64,000 nt of DNA from positions 620,001-684,000 of the forward strand of contig NZ_LVJW01000006.1 of assembly GCF_001708965.1 (NCBI RefSeq). The letters run 5' to 3'. Under the pieces are notes generated by a model. It made no database searches. It saw nothing but the letters and a program-made list of their open reading frames with translations, and had not been told where the DNA came from. A program made the translations under genes and the position numbers. Of this stretch, positions 17,849 to 30,330 are shown one piece after another. Positions within the stretch are counted from its first letter, which is position 1. Every line of letters begins with the position of its first letter. The DNA comes from Candidatus Thiodiazotropha endoloripes. GTDB taxonomy: Bacteria; Pseudomonadota; Gammaproteobacteria; Chromatiales; Chromatiaceae.

Positions 17849-18208
17849 TTAAAATTGAAGACCGGCTTCGCGAGCCGCTTCAGCGAGGGCCTTAACCCGA
17901 CCGTGATAACGGAAACCCGAACGATCAAAGGCCACATTTTCGATACCGGCGGTTTTTGCCCGCTCGGCGACCAGTTTACCAACAACGGAGGCAGCCTTGA
18001 CGTTACCGCTGGCCTCGCCGCTGATCTCACCTTTTACATCCTTGTCCAGAGTTGAGGCACTGGCCAACACACTGGAACCGTCAGGACTGATGACCTGAGC
18101 GTAAATATGGCGAGGTGTACGGTGAATCGAGAGACGATGAACGCCCAGCTCCCGAATCTTAGCTCTGGTACGGCGCCCGCGGCGCATACGTGATTGTTTC
18201 TTGTCCAT
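17849..18208 (-). CDS. rplR: 50S ribosomal protein L18
   Basis: L18 binds 5S rRNA with L5. The 119-residue sequence has the basic N-terminus [36 protein letters not shown], and the C-terminal [25 protein letters not shown] (in part, residues about 93-117). It is 8 bp after rplF. Confidence 0.98.
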   Translation of the reverse strand: MDKKQSRMRRGRRTRAKIRELGVHRLSIHRTPRHIYAQVISPDGSSVLASASTLDKDVKGEISGEASGNVKAASVVGKLVAERAKTAGIENVAFDRSGFRYHGRVKALAEAAREAGLQF

Positions 18209-18216
18209 CGTTCTAC

Positions 18217-18750
18217 CTATTTCTTCTTGGCTTCTTTACGCGCCACATGTTCGTCGGCGTATCTGACACCCTTACCCTTGTAGGGTTCAGGTGGACGGAA
18301 CGCGCGAATCTCTGCGGCAACCTGACCAACACGTTGCTTGTCGCTGCCACTGACCACGATCTCTGTCGGGGATGGGGTAGCGATGGTGATTCCCTCAGGA
18401 ACCGGATAGTCGATCGGATGGGAGAAACCAAGGTTCAAATTCAGTGATTTACCACCACCTTGGGCACGATATCCAACACCAACCAGCTGTAACTTCTTCT
18501 CAAATCCCTGACTGACACCGTGAACCATGTTGTTGACCAATGCACGGAAGGTACCGGCCATGGCCCAGGCTGACTTGCTCTCGCTCTTGGGAGCAATTTT
18601 CAGCTGGCTGTCCTCTTCATTGACAGCCACGTCGGGGTGCAGATTGAGCGCCATTTCACCCTTTGGACCTTTGATGGAGATCGACTGACCGGCCATCTTT
18701 ACACTGGTGCCAGAAGGCAATGCGATAGGGCTTTTTGCTACTCGAGACAT
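18217..18750 (-). CDS. rplF: 50S ribosomal protein L6
   Basis: L6 sits near the factor-binding site. The 177-residue protein consists of two related alpha/beta domains; [20 protein letters not shown] marks the start of the second. The C-terminal [20 protein letters not shown] is the family signature. It lies 13 bp after rpsH. Confidence 0.98.
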   Translation of the reverse strand: MSRVAKSPIALPSGTSVKMAGQSISIKGPKGEMALNLHPDVAVNEEDSQLKIAPKSESKSAWAMAGTFRALVNNMVHGVSQGFEKKLQLVGVGYRAQGGGKSLNLNLGFSHPIDYPVPEGITIATPSPTEIVVSGSDKQRVGQVAAEIRAFRPPEPYKGKGVRYADEHVARKEAKKK

Positions 18751-18763
18751 TGCTCATCCCTCC

Positions 18764-19159
18764 TTAGGCGACGTAGGCGATGACTTCACCGCCCTGGCCG
18801 AGTTCACGCGCCGCACGGTCTGTCATCACACCCTTGGATGTGGAGATGATCGCAACGCCGAGGCCGGCACGTACCTTTGGCAGTTCATCTCTGCCTTTAT
18901 AGACACGCAGTCCTGGGCGGCTTACACGCTTGATGAGATCGATAACGGGACGACCCTGAAAATAGCGAAGCTCCAGAACCAGGGTAGGTTTGGCGCCATT
19001 CTCATTTACGGAAACTTCTTGGATGTAGCCTTCATTTTTCAGAAGGTTGGCAATGGCTACCTTCTGTTTGGAAGAAGGCAGTTCGACAGACATTTTCTTC
19101 GCTGCCTGACCATTGCGGATGCGTGTGAGCATATCCGCTATGGGATCTGACATACTCAT
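18764..19159 (-). CDS. rpsH: 30S ribosomal protein S8
   Basis: S8 binds the central domain of 16S rRNA and in enterics represses the spc operon. The 131-residue protein has [35 protein letters not shown], and the C-terminal [20 protein letters not shown]. An ATG at 19153 two codons in is an alternative start. A 98-bp gap separates it from rpsN, the largest in the spc set. Confidence 0.97.
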   Translation of the reverse strand: MSMSDPIADMLTRIRNGQAAKKMSVELPSSKQKVAIANLLKNEGYIQEVSVNENGAKPTLVLELRYFQGRPVIDLIKRVSRPGLRVYKGRDELPKVRAGLGVAIISTSKGVMTDRAARELGQGGEVIAYVA

Positions 19160-19257
19160 AATGAGCTCCTAAGGTCAGTCCGCCTTTTTGGCGCGATACC
19201 TATTGATTGAACAACCGAATGCAATGGGCACTCGGGTAAGGGCGCAGGATTATACTG

Positions 19258-19563
19258 TTACCAGCTTGCTTTAACAAGTCCTGGCACATCACCTCTCATT
19301 GCTGCTTCACGCAGTTTATTTCTGCACAAGCCAAATTTGCGGTAGACGCCGTGAGGACGACCGGTCACCTGACAGCGATTCTGCCGGCGTGACGGGCTCG
19401 CATCCCGGGGCAATTTCTGCAATTTTGCTACTGCCTGCTCGATCTCTTCAAAGCTGCTGTTCGGATTTTTGATCACAGCTTTCAGGGTAGCCCGTTTCGC
19501 TGCAAATCTGGAGACAGTCCGTGCACGCTTGGTTTCCCGAGCGATCATGCTTTTCTTTGCCAT
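19258..19563 (-). CDS. rpsN: 30S ribosomal protein S14
   Basis: The ATG at 19563 gives the standard 101-residue zinc-independent S14, [15 protein letters not shown]; the frame is open further upstream, but that extension overlaps rplE and has no S14 similarity. The C-terminal [20 protein letters not shown] and [19 protein letters not shown] are diagnostic. The CxxC pairs of the zinc form are absent. It lies 7 bp after rplE. Confidence 0.98.
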   Translation of the reverse strand: MAKKSMIARETKRARTVSRFAAKRATLKAVIKNPNSSFEEIEQAVAKLQKLPRDASPSRRQNRCQVTGRPHGVYRKFGLCRNKLREAAMRGDVPGLVKASW

Positions 19564-19570
19564 ATTAAAC

Positions 19571-20110
19571 TCAGTTCTTAAAAGGAAACTTGAAGGCTTC
19601 CAAGAGCGCACGACCCTCGTCATCGGTACGCGCTGTGGTGGTGATGGTGATATCCAAACCACGCAGTGCGTCGATTTTGTCGTAATCGATCTCAGGAAAC
19701 ATAATCTGTTCTTTAACACCCATAGAGTAGTTGCCGCGGCCATCGAAAGATTTGTTGCTCAAACCGCGGAAATCACGAATACGGGGTATCGAGATATTAA
19801 TCAGACGATCAAGAAACTCATACATACGCTCTCTGCGCAGAGTCACTTTACAACCGATCGGCCATCCCTCACGGACTTTAAAACCAGCGATCGATTTTCT
19901 CGCATGGGTAATGACTGCCTTTTGACCGGCAATCTTCTCCATGTCGCCAACCGCATGCTCCAGCACCTTCTTATCGCCGATTGCCTCACCAACACCCATG
20001 TTGAGGGTAATCTTGGTGATTTTCGGCACCTCCATGATGCTGTCGAATTGAAACTTATCCATCAGATCCTTGATAACAGTTTCACTGTAATATTGCTGTA
20101 ACCTAGCCAT
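19571..20110 (-). CDS. rplE: 50S ribosomal protein L5
   Basis: L5 carries 5S rRNA in the central protuberance and contacts P-site tRNA. The 179-residue sequence shows [55 protein letters not shown] and the C-terminal [16 protein letters not shown]. It is 13 bp after rplX. In enterics the S8 repressor site lies at this start; I could not confirm it here. Confidence 0.98.
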   Translation of the reverse strand: MARLQQYYSETVIKDLMDKFQFDSIMEVPKITKITLNMGVGEAIGDKKVLEHAVGDMEKIAGQKAVITHARKSIAGFKVREGWPIGCKVTLRRERMYEFLDRLINISIPRIRDFRGLSNKSFDGRGNYSMGVKEQIMFPEIDYDKIDALRGLDITITTTARTDDEGRALLEAFKFPFKN

Positions 20111-20123
20111 CTCTCATCATGCC

Positions 20124-20444
20124 TCAAATATCGACGACTTCTTGGTTGGATTTGAACACCCGAACCTTTTTGCCGTCTTCGAGAATTTTGAAACCAACAC
20201 GGTCAGCCTTATCGGTTGCCGGATTATATAAAGCCACATTGGAGATGTGCAGAGGCATCTCCTTGTCCAGGATACCGCCAGGTTCACCCCGGTTCGGATT
20301 TGGTTTGGTGTGCTTTTTAGCCATGTTGACGTTTTCGACCACCAGACGGTCGTCATCCATCATCTTGACAACAGTACCACGCTTACCCTTGTCTTTGCCG
20401 CTTATGACGATCACCTCGTCACCTTTTTTGATTTTGCTTGCCAT
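20124..20444 (-). CDS. rplX: 50S ribosomal protein L24
   Basis: L24 initiates 50S assembly. ATG 20444 gives 106 residues beginning [20 protein letters not shown], the KOW motif. A frame extension upstream of it overlaps the rplN end and is not part of the family. The middle holds [16 protein letters not shown] and [15 protein letters not shown]. It lies 10 bp after rplN. Confidence 0.97.
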   Translation of the reverse strand: MASKIKKGDEVIVISGKDKGKRGTVVKMMDDDRLVVENVNMAKKHTKPNPNRGEPGGILDKEMPLHISNVALYNPATDKADRVGFKILEDGKKVRVFKSNQEVVDI

Positions 20445-20454
20445 TAGTGCTGCC

Positions 20455-20823
20455 TCACAAAACTTCAGGTGCAAGCGAGATTATTTTCATAAACCGCTCG
20501 CTCCTTAATTCACGGGTAACAGGGCCGAAGATACGTGTACCAATCGGCTGCAGGGCGCTGTTCAGCAGAACCGCAGCATTGGAATCAAAACGAATCACCG
20601 AACCATCAGGCCGACGAACACCTTTCTTAGTACGTACAACAACGGCGTTGTAGACGTCGCCCTTCTTTACTTTACCCCTGGGGATCGCATCTTTGACACT
20701 GACTTTCACAATGTCGCCAACACCGGCATAGCGACGGTGCGAACCACCGAGCACCTTTATGCACTGAACCCGCTTTGCACCGCTGTTATCAGCAACGCTT
20801 AGGTTAGACTGCATCTGAATCAT
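20455..20823 (-). CDS. rplN: 50S ribosomal protein L14
   Basis: L14 takes part in an intersubunit bridge with 16S rRNA. The 122-residue sequence has [54 protein letters not shown] and the C-terminal [20 protein letters not shown]. It begins the spc gene set, 47 bp after rpsQ; a separate spc promoter could lie there but none is obvious. Confidence 0.98.
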   Translation of the reverse strand: MIQMQSNLSVADNSGAKRVQCIKVLGGSHRRYAGVGDIVKVSVKDAIPRGKVKKGDVYNAVVVRTKKGVRRPDGSVIRFDSNAAVLLNSALQPIGTRIFGPVTRELRSERFMKIISLAPEVL

Positions 20824-20870
20824 GGTATTGCCCTAATTCCAAATAGTTACGATTGGTACAAACTGATCGA

Positions 20871-21131
20871 TCAGCTTGCACGCTCCAGTACCTTCACCAG
20901 ACGCCAGGTCTTGCTCTTCGACAGAGGACGGCACTGCTCTACCATTACGGTATCACCGGAGTGACACTCGTTCGCTTCGTCATGTGCGTGCACTTTGGTG
21001 GAACGCTTCATGAACTTCCCGTATACGGGATGCTTTACGCGTCGCTCGACGGTAACGGTGATAGTTTTATCCATCGCATTACTGACCACCTGGCCAATCA
21101 GCGTACGGTTTGATGCCTGTTGCTCACTCAT
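20871..21131 (-). CDS. rpsQ: 30S ribosomal protein S17
   Basis: S17 binds the 5' domain of 16S rRNA. The 86-residue OB-fold protein has [34 protein letters not shown] and the family signature [20 protein letters not shown]. Its start overlaps the rpmC stop by 4 bp. It ends the S10 gene set. Confidence 0.98.
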   Translation of the reverse strand: MSEQQASNRTLIGQVVSNAMDKTITVTVERRVKHPVYGKFMKRSTKVHAHDEANECHSGDTVMVEQCRPLSKSKTWRLVKVLERAS

Positions 21132-21328
21132 GATGCGTCACCTGACTTCTGTTCATTCATCACAGTCTTGATCCGCGCGATGTCTTTACGTACTTCATTC
21201 ATACGGGAGGGACGTGCAAGCTGCCCGGTACCCCGTTGCATGCGCAGGTTAAACTGCTCTTTCAAGAGTTCATCCAGAGTAGTGGTCAACTCTTGCTGTG
21301 ACTTTTCTCTAATCTCAGATGCTTTCAT
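21128..21328 (-). CDS. rpmC: 50S ribosomal protein L29
   Basis: L29 is a two-helix protein near the exit tunnel and the trigger-factor site. The 66-residue sequence has [36 protein letters not shown] and [14 protein letters not shown]. Its ATG overlaps the rplP stop (TAATG) and its stop overlaps rpsQ, which indicates translational coupling on both sides. Confidence 0.97.
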   Translation of the reverse strand: MKASEIREKSQQELTTTLDELLKEQFNLRMQRGTGQLARPSRMNEVRKDIARIKTVMNEQKSGDAS

Positions 21329-21741
21329 TACATTACCGTCCGTTTCACGAAAGTAGTCGCGACAGGCAGCTTGGCAGATGCCAGTGCGAACGCTTCACGC
21401 GCCAGCTCTTCGGATATGCCCTCGATTTCGTAGAGCATACGTCCAGGCTGAATCTGAGCAACCCAGTATTCCACGTTACCCTTACCTTTACCCTGACGCA
21501 CTTCGAGAGGCTTCTTGGTAATCGGCTTATCGGGGAACACGCGGATCCAGATCTTACCGCCACGTTTTACATGACGGGTGATCGCACGACGTGCTGCTTC
21601 GATCTGGCGTGCAGTAATGCGTCCCCGACCAGTCGACTTCAGACCATACTCACCAAAGGAGACCGAGCTGCCGGCAAACGCCAGGCCACGATTGCGTCCT
21701 TTGTGCTGTTTGCGAAATTTTGTCCGTTTTGGCTGTAGCAT
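21328..21741 (-). CDS. rplP: 50S ribosomal protein L16
   Basis: L16 lies at the A-site side of the peptidyl-transferase region. The 137-residue protein shows [19 protein letters not shown], the [18 protein letters not shown] block, and [20 protein letters not shown] with [11 protein letters not shown]. The conserved Arg modified by YcfD in E. coli falls in the [13 protein letters not shown] segment region. It is 3 bp after rpsC. Confidence 0.98.
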   Translation of the reverse strand: MLQPKRTKFRKQHKGRNRGLAFAGSSVSFGEYGLKSTGRGRITARQIEAARRAITRHVKRGGKIWIRVFPDKPITKKPLEVRQGKGKGNVEYWVAQIQPGRMLYEIEGISEELAREAFALASAKLPVATTFVKRTVM

Positions 21742-21744
21742 GAC

Positions 21745-22431
21745 TTAAGACCTCTTGCTCGGTGCGGCAGCGGGCTTGGTCTCAACCTCAACTTCCTCGC
21801 GATCACCGAAAACTTCACCTTTGAAGACCCATACCTTGACACCAATGATGCCGTATGTGGTATTGGCTTCAGCAAAACCATAATCAATGTCAGCACGCAG
21901 GGTATGCAGCGGTACACGACCTTCGCGATACCATTCTGAACGTGCGATTTCAGCACCATTCAAACGACCACTGATATGGACCTTGATACCCTCAGCGCCC
22001 AGGCGCATGGCATTCTGAACAGCACGCTTCATGGCCCGGCGGAACATGACGCGACGCTCAAGCTGCTGAGCGATACTCTCACCAACCAGCTGCGCATCGA
22101 GTTCAGGCTTACGAATTTCCTCGATACTCATGTGTACCGGAATACCCATCATTGCAGAGACTTCGGATCTCAATGCATCGATATCCTCGCCTTTCTTACC
22201 GATCACCAGGCCTGGACGGGCTGTGTGAACAGTGATGTGGGCGTTGTTAGCCGGACGATCGATCTGAATACGGCTGACAGAGGCTTGCGACAGTCTCTTT
22301 TTCAGGTACTCACGCACTACAAGATCATTGTTTAGCAGTGTTGCGTACTCTTTCGAATCTGCGTACCACTTGGACGTCCAGTCTTTGACAATGCCAAGAC
22401 GTATCCCGGTTGGATGTACTTTCTGACCCAT
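21745..22431 (-). CDS. rpsC: 30S ribosomal protein S3
   Basis: S3 forms part of the mRNA entry helicase site. The 228-residue protein opens [18 protein letters not shown], has the KH motif [13 protein letters not shown] near residues 73-85, and the C-terminal domain [19 protein letters not shown] and [21 protein letters not shown] (in part). The tail from residue 212 is acidic then Ala/Pro/Lys-rich. It lies 18 bp after rplV. Confidence 0.98.
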   Translation of the reverse strand: MGQKVHPTGIRLGIVKDWTSKWYADSKEYATLLNNDLVVREYLKKRLSQASVSRIQIDRPANNAHITVHTARPGLVIGKKGEDIDALRSEVSAMMGIPVHMSIEEIRKPELDAQLVGESIAQQLERRVMFRRAMKRAVQNAMRLGAEGIKVHISGRLNGAEIARSEWYREGRVPLHTLRADIDYGFAEANTTYGIIGVKVWVFKGEVFGDREEVEVETKPAAAPSKRS

Positions 22432-22449
22432 TTCGGCCTCTCTTGCCTA

Positions 22450-22782
22450 TTACTTTTCTGCGACAGTCACATTGATGTGACTGGTCCGCTTGAGAATTCT
22501 GGATGCCCGACCTTTGGCGCGAGCTCGAATGCGCTTCATGGTTGGTCCTTCATCAACGCTGACTGCGGCAACTTTCAGCTCATCGATATCCGCACCGTCA
22601 TTGTGCTCGGCATTGGCGATAGCCGACTCGAGAACCTTCTTTACCAGCACTGCGCCTTTCTTCTTGCTAAAAGACAGAATATCCAGCGCCTGCTCCACTG
22701 GCAGTCCGCGAATCTGATCAGCAACCAAGCGACCTTTCTGAGCCGATAGACGAGCGTGGCGTAACTTTGCTGTTGTCTGCAT
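22450..22782 (-). CDS. rplV: 50S ribosomal protein L22
   Basis: L22 lines the exit tunnel. The 110-residue sequence contains [37 protein letters not shown] and the extended loop [20 protein letters not shown] that reaches the tunnel constriction. No macrolide-type insertion or deletion is seen in the loop. It is 11 bp after rpsS. Confidence 0.98.
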   Translation of the reverse strand: MQTTAKLRHARLSAQKGRLVADQIRGLPVEQALDILSFSKKKGAVLVKKVLESAIANAEHNDGADIDELKVAAVSVDEGPTMKRIRARAKGRASRILKRTSHINVTVAEK

Positions 22783-22793
22783 CGTTATTACCT

Positions 22794-23066
22794 CTACTTC
22801 GACTTCTTATCAGCGGCATGGCCGCGATAGGTACGGGTCAACGCAAACTCACCCAGTTTGTGTCCGACCATGTTTTCCGAGACCAGAACAGGCACATGAA
22901 CCTTACCGTTGTGCACAGCGATGGTTAAGCCCACCATCTCCGGAAACACGACAGATCTGCGTGACCAGGTCTTGATAGGACGCTTGTTGTTCTGGGCTAC
23001 TGCTTCGTCCACCTTCTTTACCAGATGGTGGTCGATGAATGGGCCTTTTCTGACTGAACGTGGCAC
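22794..23066 (-). CDS. rpsS: 30S ribosomal protein S19
   Basis: S19 is a 30S-head protein that pairs with S13. The 90-residue sequence has [40 protein letters not shown] and [19 protein letters not shown] (quoted in part). Translation starts at GTG (23064-23066), since no ATG is in place and homology begins there. It is 19 bp after rplB. Confidence 0.97.
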   Translation of the reverse strand: MPRSVRKGPFIDHHLVKKVDEAVAQNNKRPIKTWSRRSVVFPEMVGLTIAVHNGKVHVPVLVSENMVGHKLGEFALTRTYRGHAADKKSK

Positions 23067-23085
23067 GACTCTAACCCCTAATTAT

Positions 23086-23913
23086 CTATTTACGGTTTCT
23101 GCGACGAACAATCATCTTGTTCGTGCGCTTGTTGGTGCGGGTCTTATAGCCCTTGGTAGGCGTACCCCATGGTGATACAGGATGACGTCCACCAGATGTA
23201 CGTCCCTCACCACCACCGTGAGGATGATCTACCGGGTTCATGGCGACACCACGGACGGTCGGGCGAACACCCTTCCAGCGTTTGGCGCCAGCTTTACCCA
23301 GCGAGCGCAGGCTGTGTTCTGAATTGGAGACTTCACCAATTACAGCGCGACAGTCTGCAGGCACTTTACGCATCTCGCCTGAACGCAGACGCAGGGTGGC
23401 ATATTCACCCTCACGGGCTACCAGCTGTACAGCAGCACCTGCGGAGCGGGCCATCTGAGCACCCTTGCCCGGCTTCATTTCAATACAGTGAACCACTGAA
23501 CCCAATGGCATGTTGCGCAGTGGCATACAGTTACCGGTCTTGATCGCCGCAGCGCTACCCGATTCAACCGTGTCGCCAACGTGCAGATTGTTCGGTGCGA
23601 TAATGTAGCTGCGCTCACCATCCGCATAGCGGATCAAGGCAATTCTTGCAGTACGGTTAGGATCGTATTCCAGGCGCTCGACGACCGCCGGGATATTCTC
23701 CTTGTTGCGCTTGAAGTCGATAATACGATAGCGCTGCTTGTGACCACCGCCACGATGACGAGTGGTTATACGACCGTTGTTGTTACGACCACCACTTTTG
23801 CTCTTCTTTGCCAGCAGCGGGCCATAAGGTGCACCTTTGTGCAGCTCCGCATCGACTACCTTGACCACAAATCGGCGGCCTGCAGAGGTCGGTTTAGTTT
23901 TAACGACTGCCAT
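23086..23913 (-). CDS. rplB: 50S ribosomal protein L2
   Basis: L2 is needed for subunit joining and peptidyl-transferase function. The 275-residue protein has [20 protein letters not shown] near residue 43, the SH3-like core with [18 protein letters not shown], and [18 protein letters not shown], which holds the conserved His of the active-site region. The basic C-terminus [16 protein letters not shown] is standard. It lies 23 bp after rplW. Confidence 0.98.
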   Translation of the reverse strand: MAVVKTKPTSAGRRFVVKVVDAELHKGAPYGPLLAKKSKSGGRNNNGRITTRHRGGGHKQRYRIIDFKRNKENIPAVVERLEYDPNRTARIALIRYADGERSYIIAPNNLHVGDTVESGSAAAIKTGNCMPLRNMPLGSVVHCIEMKPGKGAQMARSAGAAVQLVAREGEYATLRLRSGEMRKVPADCRAVIGEVSNSEHSLRSLGKAGAKRWKGVRPTVRGVAMNPVDHPHGGGEGRTSGGRHPVSPWGTPTKGYKTRTNKRTNKMIVRRRNRK

Positions 23914-23936
23914 TATCCCAATCCTGTATTACTTGC

Positions 23937-24233
23937 TCACGCACCGGCAGCGAAATCGATTTCGCTTCCAGCCTTGAGACGTACATATGCTTTTTTCCAG
24001 TCGGAACGTTTGCCATTGATGGCGCCAAAACGCTTTTGCTTGCCTTTGACGTTAACCACCTGGACACGCTCGACCTCAACCTCGAACAGCTTCTCGACCG
24101 CTTTCGCAATCTCACGCTTGGTCGCATCCTTGGTGACGCGAAAGGTGTATTGATCGTTTTGGTCTGCAACGATACTGCTCTTTTCCGAGACCAGAGGACT
24201 CAGAAGTACCTTCATGAGACGTTCGTTGTTCAT
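23937..24233 (-). CDS. rplW: 50S ribosomal protein L23
   Basis: L23 docks trigger factor and SRP at the tunnel exit. The 98-residue sequence has [42 protein letters not shown] and [15 protein letters not shown]. Its ATG overlaps the rplD stop by 4 bp. Confidence 0.97.
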   Translation of the reverse strand: MNNERLMKVLLSPLVSEKSSIVADQNDQYTFRVTKDATKREIAKAVEKLFEVEVERVQVVNVKGKQKRFGAINGKRSDWKKAYVRLKAGSEIDFAAGA

Positions 24234-24841
24234 GCCAGACGCTCCTCAAGTTTCTTGACCGCACTTTCGGTGACCAGAACATGCTCGTAAGCAACCAGGC
24301 TCACCGGATCGATCTCCTCTACATCACGCACATCCACACCATACAGGTTGCGGGAGGCGAGATAGAGGTTTTCATCAGGGTTTTCTGATACCACCAGGAC
24401 ATCTTTCAGTTCCATGTCCTTCAATTTGCCAACCAACTCTTTGGTCTTAGGTTGAGAGATGCTGATCTCATCGACCACCACCAGTCTCTCCTGCCGGTTG
24501 AGTTCCGACAGAATTGAGCGGATCGCACCACGGTACATCTTGCGGTTGATCTTCTGCTCGTAGTTACGTGGGGTAGCAGCAAAATTAACACCACCACTAC
24601 GCCAGATCGGACTGCGGCTGGTACCGGCACGTGCGCGGCCAGTGCCCTTCTGACGGAAAGGCTTGGCGCCACCGCCCTGGACTGCAGCGCGATTCTTTTG
24701 CGCTTTGGTACCGGAACGTGCAGCAGACATATAGGCAGTTACCACCTGATGTATCAGCGACTGCTTGTACTCTGCGCCAAACACGTCGTCAGAGACTTGT
24801 ATTGTCTGAGCGCCGGCGGCTGTCTTTACGTTGAGATCCAT
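24230..24841 (-). CDS. rplD: 50S ribosomal protein L4
   Basis: L4 extends into the exit tunnel and in enterics represses the S10 operon through its leader, which is missing here. The protein has the tunnel loop [20 protein letters not shown] at about residue 60-80 and [19 protein letters not shown] chose ATG 24841 (203 residues, [10 protein letters not shown]); a GTG three codons earlier (24850) overlaps the rplC stop and could also be used. Confidence 0.96.
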   Translation of the reverse strand: MDLNVKTAAGAQTIQVSDDVFGAEYKQSLIHQVVTAYMSAARSGTKAQKNRAAVQGGGAKPFRQKGTGRARAGTSRSPIWRSGGVNFAATPRNYEQKINRKMYRGAIRSILSELNRQERLVVVDEISISQPKTKELVGKLKDMELKDVLVVSENPDENLYLASRNLYGVDVRDVEEIDPVSLVAYEHVLVTESAVKKLEERLA

Positions 24842-24846
24842 TACTG

Positions 24847-25497
24847 TCACCCTTTATTCTTCATCTTCACAGCAGGTGTAACGATCACGTCTCCACCTCT
24901 GGAACCAGGCACTGAACCTTTCACCAGGATCAGGTTGCGCTCTGCATCGACGCGCACAACCTCAAGGTTCTGTTGGCAGCGTTGAGCGGCACCCATGTGA
25001 CCGGCCATTTTCTTACCTTTGAATACACGACCTGGTGTCTGACACTGTCCGATCGAACCCGGGGCACGATGAGACAGGGAGTTACCATGTGTTGCATCCT
25101 GGGTACGAAAGTTATGACGCTTTACGCCACCCTGAAAGCCCTTACCCTGTGACTGACCGCGAACATCCACGATCTGTCCGGCTTCGAACAGGTCAGCCTT
25201 GATCTCGCTACCCACTTCGATGCCTTCGACATCGGCGGTCTCTGCGCGAAACTCCACCATCGTCCGGCCAGCCTCTACACCTGCTTTCGCATAGTGTCCG
25301 GCAGCCGGTTTACTGACCCGTGACGCCTTGCGGGCACCGGTAGTAACCTGAATCGCCAGATACCCATCGGTATCGTCGCTCTTCAGCTGAGTCACACGGT
25401 TGGGTTCAACCTCAATTACCGTTACAGGCACTGAATCACCCTGCTCGGTAAATACTCGGGTCATTCCTGCCTTGCGGCCGACTACTCCAATCGCCAT
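24847..25497 (-). CDS. rplC: 50S ribosomal protein L3
   Basis: L3 acts early in 50S assembly and reaches toward the peptidyl-transferase centre. The 216-residue protein shows [35 protein letters not shown], the W/Q-finger region [20 protein letters not shown] (with the methylated-Gln context) and [20 protein letters not shown]. It is 11 bp after rpsJ. Confidence 0.98.
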   Translation of the reverse strand: MAIGVVGRKAGMTRVFTEQGDSVPVTVIEVEPNRVTQLKSDDTDGYLAIQVTTGARKASRVSKPAAGHYAKAGVEAGRTMVEFRAETADVEGIEVGSEIKADLFEAGQIVDVRGQSQGKGFQGGVKRHNFRTQDATHGNSLSHRAPGSIGQCQTPGRVFKGKKMAGHMGAAQRCQQNLEVVRVDAERNLILVKGSVPGSRGGDVIVTPAVKMKNKG

Positions 25498-25508
25498 CGT
25501 TCTTAACC

Positions 25509-25820
25509 TCAGTTCAGTTTGATCTGCACGTCTACGCCGGCAGCCAAATCGAGCTTCATCAGCGCATCCACAGTCTTGTCGGTCGGCTCAACGATGTCGA
25601 GCAGACGCTTGTGGGTACGGATTTCATACTGATCACGGGCGTCTTTGTTGACGTGCGGTGAAATCAGGATGGTGTAACGCTCATTCTTAGTCGGCAGTGG
25701 AATCGGGCCACGGATGTGTGCACCGGTCCGCTTAGCGGTTTCCACAATCTCACGGGCAGATTGATCAATCAGTCGATGATCAAATGCTTTGAGACGAATT
25801 CGTATTCTCTGGTTAGCCAT
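25509..25820 (-). CDS. rpsJ: 30S ribosomal protein S10 (NusE)
   Basis: S10 is a 30S-head protein and also the NusE transcription factor that binds NusB and NusG. The 103-residue sequence has [40 protein letters not shown] and the hairpin loop [20 protein letters not shown]. It begins only 6 bp after the tufA stop, so there is no room for an S10 leader. Confidence 0.98.
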   Translation of the reverse strand: MANQRIRIRLKAFDHRLIDQSAREIVETAKRTGAHIRGPIPLPTKNERYTILISPHVNKDARDQYEIRTHKRLLDIVEPTDKTVDALMKLDLAAGVDVQIKLN

Positions 25821-25826
25821 TATCTC

Positions 25827-27017
<1,191 letters not shown>

Positions 27018-27036
27018 AGTGCTACCCCTATACCCG

Positions 27037-29133
27037 TTACTGTTTCTTGATTACGGCGTCGGCAATGCTGGCCGGCACCTCTGCATACTTACCGAATTCC
27101 ATGCTGTAGTTGGCACGACCCTGAGTGGCCGAGCGAAGGTCGGTTGCGTAACCGAACATCTCTGACAGTGGAACTTCAGCCTTGATCTGACGACCGGCAG
27201 GTGAATCATCCATACCCTGCACGATTCCGCGACGACTGTTGAGGTCACCCATGACATCACCCATATATTCCTCAGGTGTTGTAACCTCAACTTTCATGAC
27301 CGGCTCCAGCAGTACCGGTTTGGCTCTCGCCGCACCCTCTTTAAAGCACATGGAACCTGCAATCTTAAAGGCCATTTCGCTTGAGTCGACGTCATGGTAG
27401 GAACCGTCGTAAAGCGTGACCTTGATATCCACCACCGGGTAACCGGCGATAACACCGTTACCCATGGCTTCCTGAATACCTTTGTCTACCGCCGGAATAT
27501 ATTCACGCGGCACGACACCACCGACGATCTCGTTGACAAACTCATACCCGGCACCAGCTTCCTGCGGCTCAATCTTCAGGTAGACATGACCAAACTGACC
27601 ACGACCACCGGACTGACGTACAAACTTGCCTTCCTGCTCGATGGAGCTACGAATGGTTTCACGATAAGCCACCTGAGGGGCACCGACATTCGCCTCAACC
27701 TTGAATTCACGGCGCATACGATCGACGATAATATCGAGATGCAGCTCACCCATACCGGAGATGATGGTCTGACCGGACTCTTCGTCTGAGCTGACGCGGA
27801 ATGAGGGATCTTCCTGGGCCAGCTTGGAGAGCGCAATACCCATCTTCTCCTGGTCACCTTTGGTTTTCGGCTCAACCGCAACCGAGATAACCGGCTCCGG
27901 GAACTCCATCCGTTCCAGAGTAATCGGCTTGTCGAGTGCACAGAGGGTATCACCGGTGGTGACGTCTTTCAGACCAACCGCTGCGGCGATATCACCGGCC
28001 AACACTTCCTTGATCTCTTCACGAGAGTTGGAGTGCATCTGCAGGATACGACCAACACGCTCTTTCTTACCCTTGACAGGATTGTAGACGTGGTCACCCG
28101 ACTTCAGCACACCGGAATAGGCTCTGAAAAAGGTCAGGGTTCCAACAAAGGGGTCAGTGGCAATCTTGAAAGCCAGTGCTGAGAAAGGTGCATTGTCATC
28201 AGAAGGACGCTCTTCCTCAGTGCCATCGGCATCATCCAGAATACCGGTGATTGCCGGCACATCGACAGGTGAAGGCATCAGCTCGATGATCTTATCGAGA
28301 ACCGCCTGCACGCCTTTGTTCTTGAAGGCAGAACCACAGGTCACCGGAATGATCTCCAGCTTCAGGGTGCGAATTCTCAGCCCCTCAAGGATCTCCTCTT
28401 CAGAGAGGTCACCCTCTTCGAGGTATTTTTCCATCAATTCGTCAGAGGCTTCGGCGGCCGCCTCGACCATGTGCTCGCGCCACTCATCACAGGTATCCTG
28501 AAGATCGGCAGGAATATCGACGTATTCAAACTCTACGCCCATATTCTCTTCACTCCAGACGACCGATTTCATCTTCACCAGATCGATCAGCCCCTTGAAG
28601 CCCTCTTCTGCACCTACCGGGACCTGAATCGGCACGGCATTGGCGCCCAAGCGCTCTTTCAGCTGCTCAACCACACGGAAGAAATCGGCACCCATACGGT
28701 CCATCTTGTTGACGAAGGCCATACGGGGAACATTGTATTTGTTGGCTTGACGCCAGACGGTCTCAGACTGAGGTTCAACACCGCCAACCGCGCAGAGTAC
28801 GAATACTGCGCCATCGAGTACACGCAGGGAACGCTCCACCTCGATGGTGAAGTCCACGTGTCCGGGGGTGTCGATTATGTTGAAACGATGCTCAGGGAAT
28901 TGCTGAGCCATGCCGCTCCAGAAACAGGTCGTGGCAGCCGAGGTAATGGTAATACCGCGCTCTTGCTCCTGCTCCATCCAGTCCATGGTGGCTGCACCAT
29001 CGTGCACCTCACCAATCTTGTGGGAGACACCAGTATAGTAGAGCACACGCTCAGTTGTCGTCGTCTTACCAGCATCGATATGCGCCATGATACCGATATT
29101 GCGATAGCGCTCGATAGGAGTTTTCCGTGCCAC
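27037..29133 (-). CDS. fusA: Elongation factor G
   Basis: EF-G drives translocation and, with RRF, ribosome recycling. The 698-residue protein shows [39 protein letters not shown] (in part) and [10 protein letters not shown] as GTPase motifs, followed by domains II to V, with [16 protein letters not shown] in domain IV and the GDLNSRRG signature in domain V. The start codon is GTG (29131-29133). It lies between rpsG and tufA in the str operon. Confidence 0.98.
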   Translation of the reverse strand: MARKTPIERYRNIGIMAHIDAGKTTTTERVLYYTGVSHKIGEVHDGAATMDWMEQEQERGITITSAATTCFWSGMAQQFPEHRFNIIDTPGHVDFTIEVERSLRVLDGAVFVLCAVGGVEPQSETVWRQANKYNVPRMAFVNKMDRMGADFFRVVEQLKERLGANAVPIQVPVGAEEGFKGLIDLVKMKSVVWSEENMGVEFEYVDIPADLQDTCDEWREHMVEAAAEASDELMEKYLEEGDLSEEEILEGLRIRTLKLEIIPVTCGSAFKNKGVQAVLDKIIELMPSPVDVPAITGILDDADGTEEERPSDDNAPFSALAFKIATDPFVGTLTFFRAYSGVLKSGDHVYNPVKGKKERVGRILQMHSNSREEIKEVLAGDIAAAVGLKDVTTGDTLCALDKPITLERMEFPEPVISVAVEPKTKGDQEKMGIALSKLAQEDPSFRVSSDEESGQTIISGMGELHLDIIVDRMRREFKVEANVGAPQVAYRETIRSSIEQEGKFVRQSGGRGQFGHVYLKIEPQEAGAGYEFVNEIVGGVVPREYIPAVDKGIQEAMGNGVIAGYPVVDIKVTLYDGSYHDVDSSEMAFKIAGSMCFKEGAARAKPVLLEPVMKVEVTTPEEYMGDVMGDLNSRRGIVQGMDDSPAGRQIKAEVPLSEMFGYATDLRSATQGRANYSMEFGKYAEVPASIADAVIKKQ

Positions 29134-29183
29134 GTTACAAACCTGTTTTTAAAGAGCTAAAAAGTTAAGGGTTAAACGACCGC

Positions 29184-29663
<480 letters not shown>

Positions 29664-29696
29664 TCAAACCTGTTGAATATGTTAGATCCGCAGATC

Positions 29697-30071
29697 TTAG
29701 CCTTTTGGCCGCTTCGCGCCGTACTTGGAGCGACCCTGACGCCGCTTCTCAACACCGGAGGTATCGAGACTACCGCGCACTACGTGATAGCGAACACCTG
29801 GCAAGTCCTTGACACGACCACCACGAATCAACACCACAGAGTGCTCCTGCAGGTTGTGGCCCTCACCACCGATGTAGCTTGAGACCTCGTAGCCATTGGT
29901 CAGTCTGACACGGGCCACCTTACGCAGCGCCGAGTTCGGCTTCTTAGGCGTTGTGGTGTAGACGCGTGTACAAACACCGCGGCGTTGTGGACAGGCCTCC
30001 AGCGCCGGCACGTTACTCTTCTGGACTTTTCTCTTTCTGGGCTTACGCACCAGCTGATTGATTGTCGCCAT
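29697..30071 (-). CDS. rpsL: 30S ribosomal protein S12
   Basis: S12 monitors decoding at the A site. The 124-residue sequence has [20 protein letters not shown] and [20 protein letters not shown]. The lysines in TPKKPNS and RVKDLPGV, which change in streptomycin-resistant mutants of other bacteria, are wild-type. The DLPG Asp that RimO methylthiolates is present. It is the first gene of the str set, after a 260-bp spacer with terminator and promoter signals. Confidence 0.98.
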   Translation of the reverse strand: MATINQLVRKPRKRKVQKSNVPALEACPQRRGVCTRVYTTTPKKPNSALRKVARVRLTNGYEVSSYIGGEGHNLQEHSVVLIRGGRVKDLPGVRYHVVRGSLDTSGVEKRRQGRSKYGAKRPKG

Positions 30072-30112
30072 CTATATCCGTCTCCAGAGACGTCATCTTT
30101 GCTATTTTGCAT

Positions 30113-30135
30113 AAAAAAAACCGGAGAACATCTCC
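30113..30135 (-). terminator. Short terminator-like hairpin in the rpsL leader
   Basis: On the minus strand GGAGA and TCTCC (30131-30135, 30123-30127) form a 5-bp stem with a 3-nt loop, then GG and eight U residues (30113-30120), 41 bp before the rpsL ATG. The U-run is strong but the stem short, so it may be a pause or attenuation site. Confidence 0.4.
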
Positions 30136-30172
30136 CCTTGCCGCCCTAACAAGCAGCATCCGGGCATCACAC

Positions 30173-30200
30173 ATTCTCAGGTTTGAATAACTTTACTCAA
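30173..30200 (-). promoter_or_regulatory. Candidate str-operon promoter
   Basis: On the minus strand TTGAGT (30195-30200) and GAGAAT (30173-30178) are 16 bp apart, about 100 bp before rpsL and just downstream of the rpoC terminator. The -10 is poor, and the start region is followed by a GC-rich stretch, as at stringently controlled promoters. Confidence 0.4.
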
Positions 30201-30234
30201 CAACACCTTAAAAGGCGCTTTGAGTATCAGAAAC

Positions 30235-30260
30235 GACAGGCCGGCGATGGCCGGCCTGTC
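30235..30260 (-). terminator. Terminator after rpoC
   Basis: An 11-bp GC-rich stem, GACAGGCCGGC/GCCGGCCTGTC, with a 4-nt loop lies 70 bp after the rpoC stop. The U-tract after it on the minus strand is short (GUUUCU), so termination may be partial. Confidence 0.7.
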
Positions 30261-30330
30261 CTAAGGAGCGCGCATTCTATGCCCACTCCACTCCCATGTC
30301 AAGGAGTATGTAATACTACTTACATAATGC

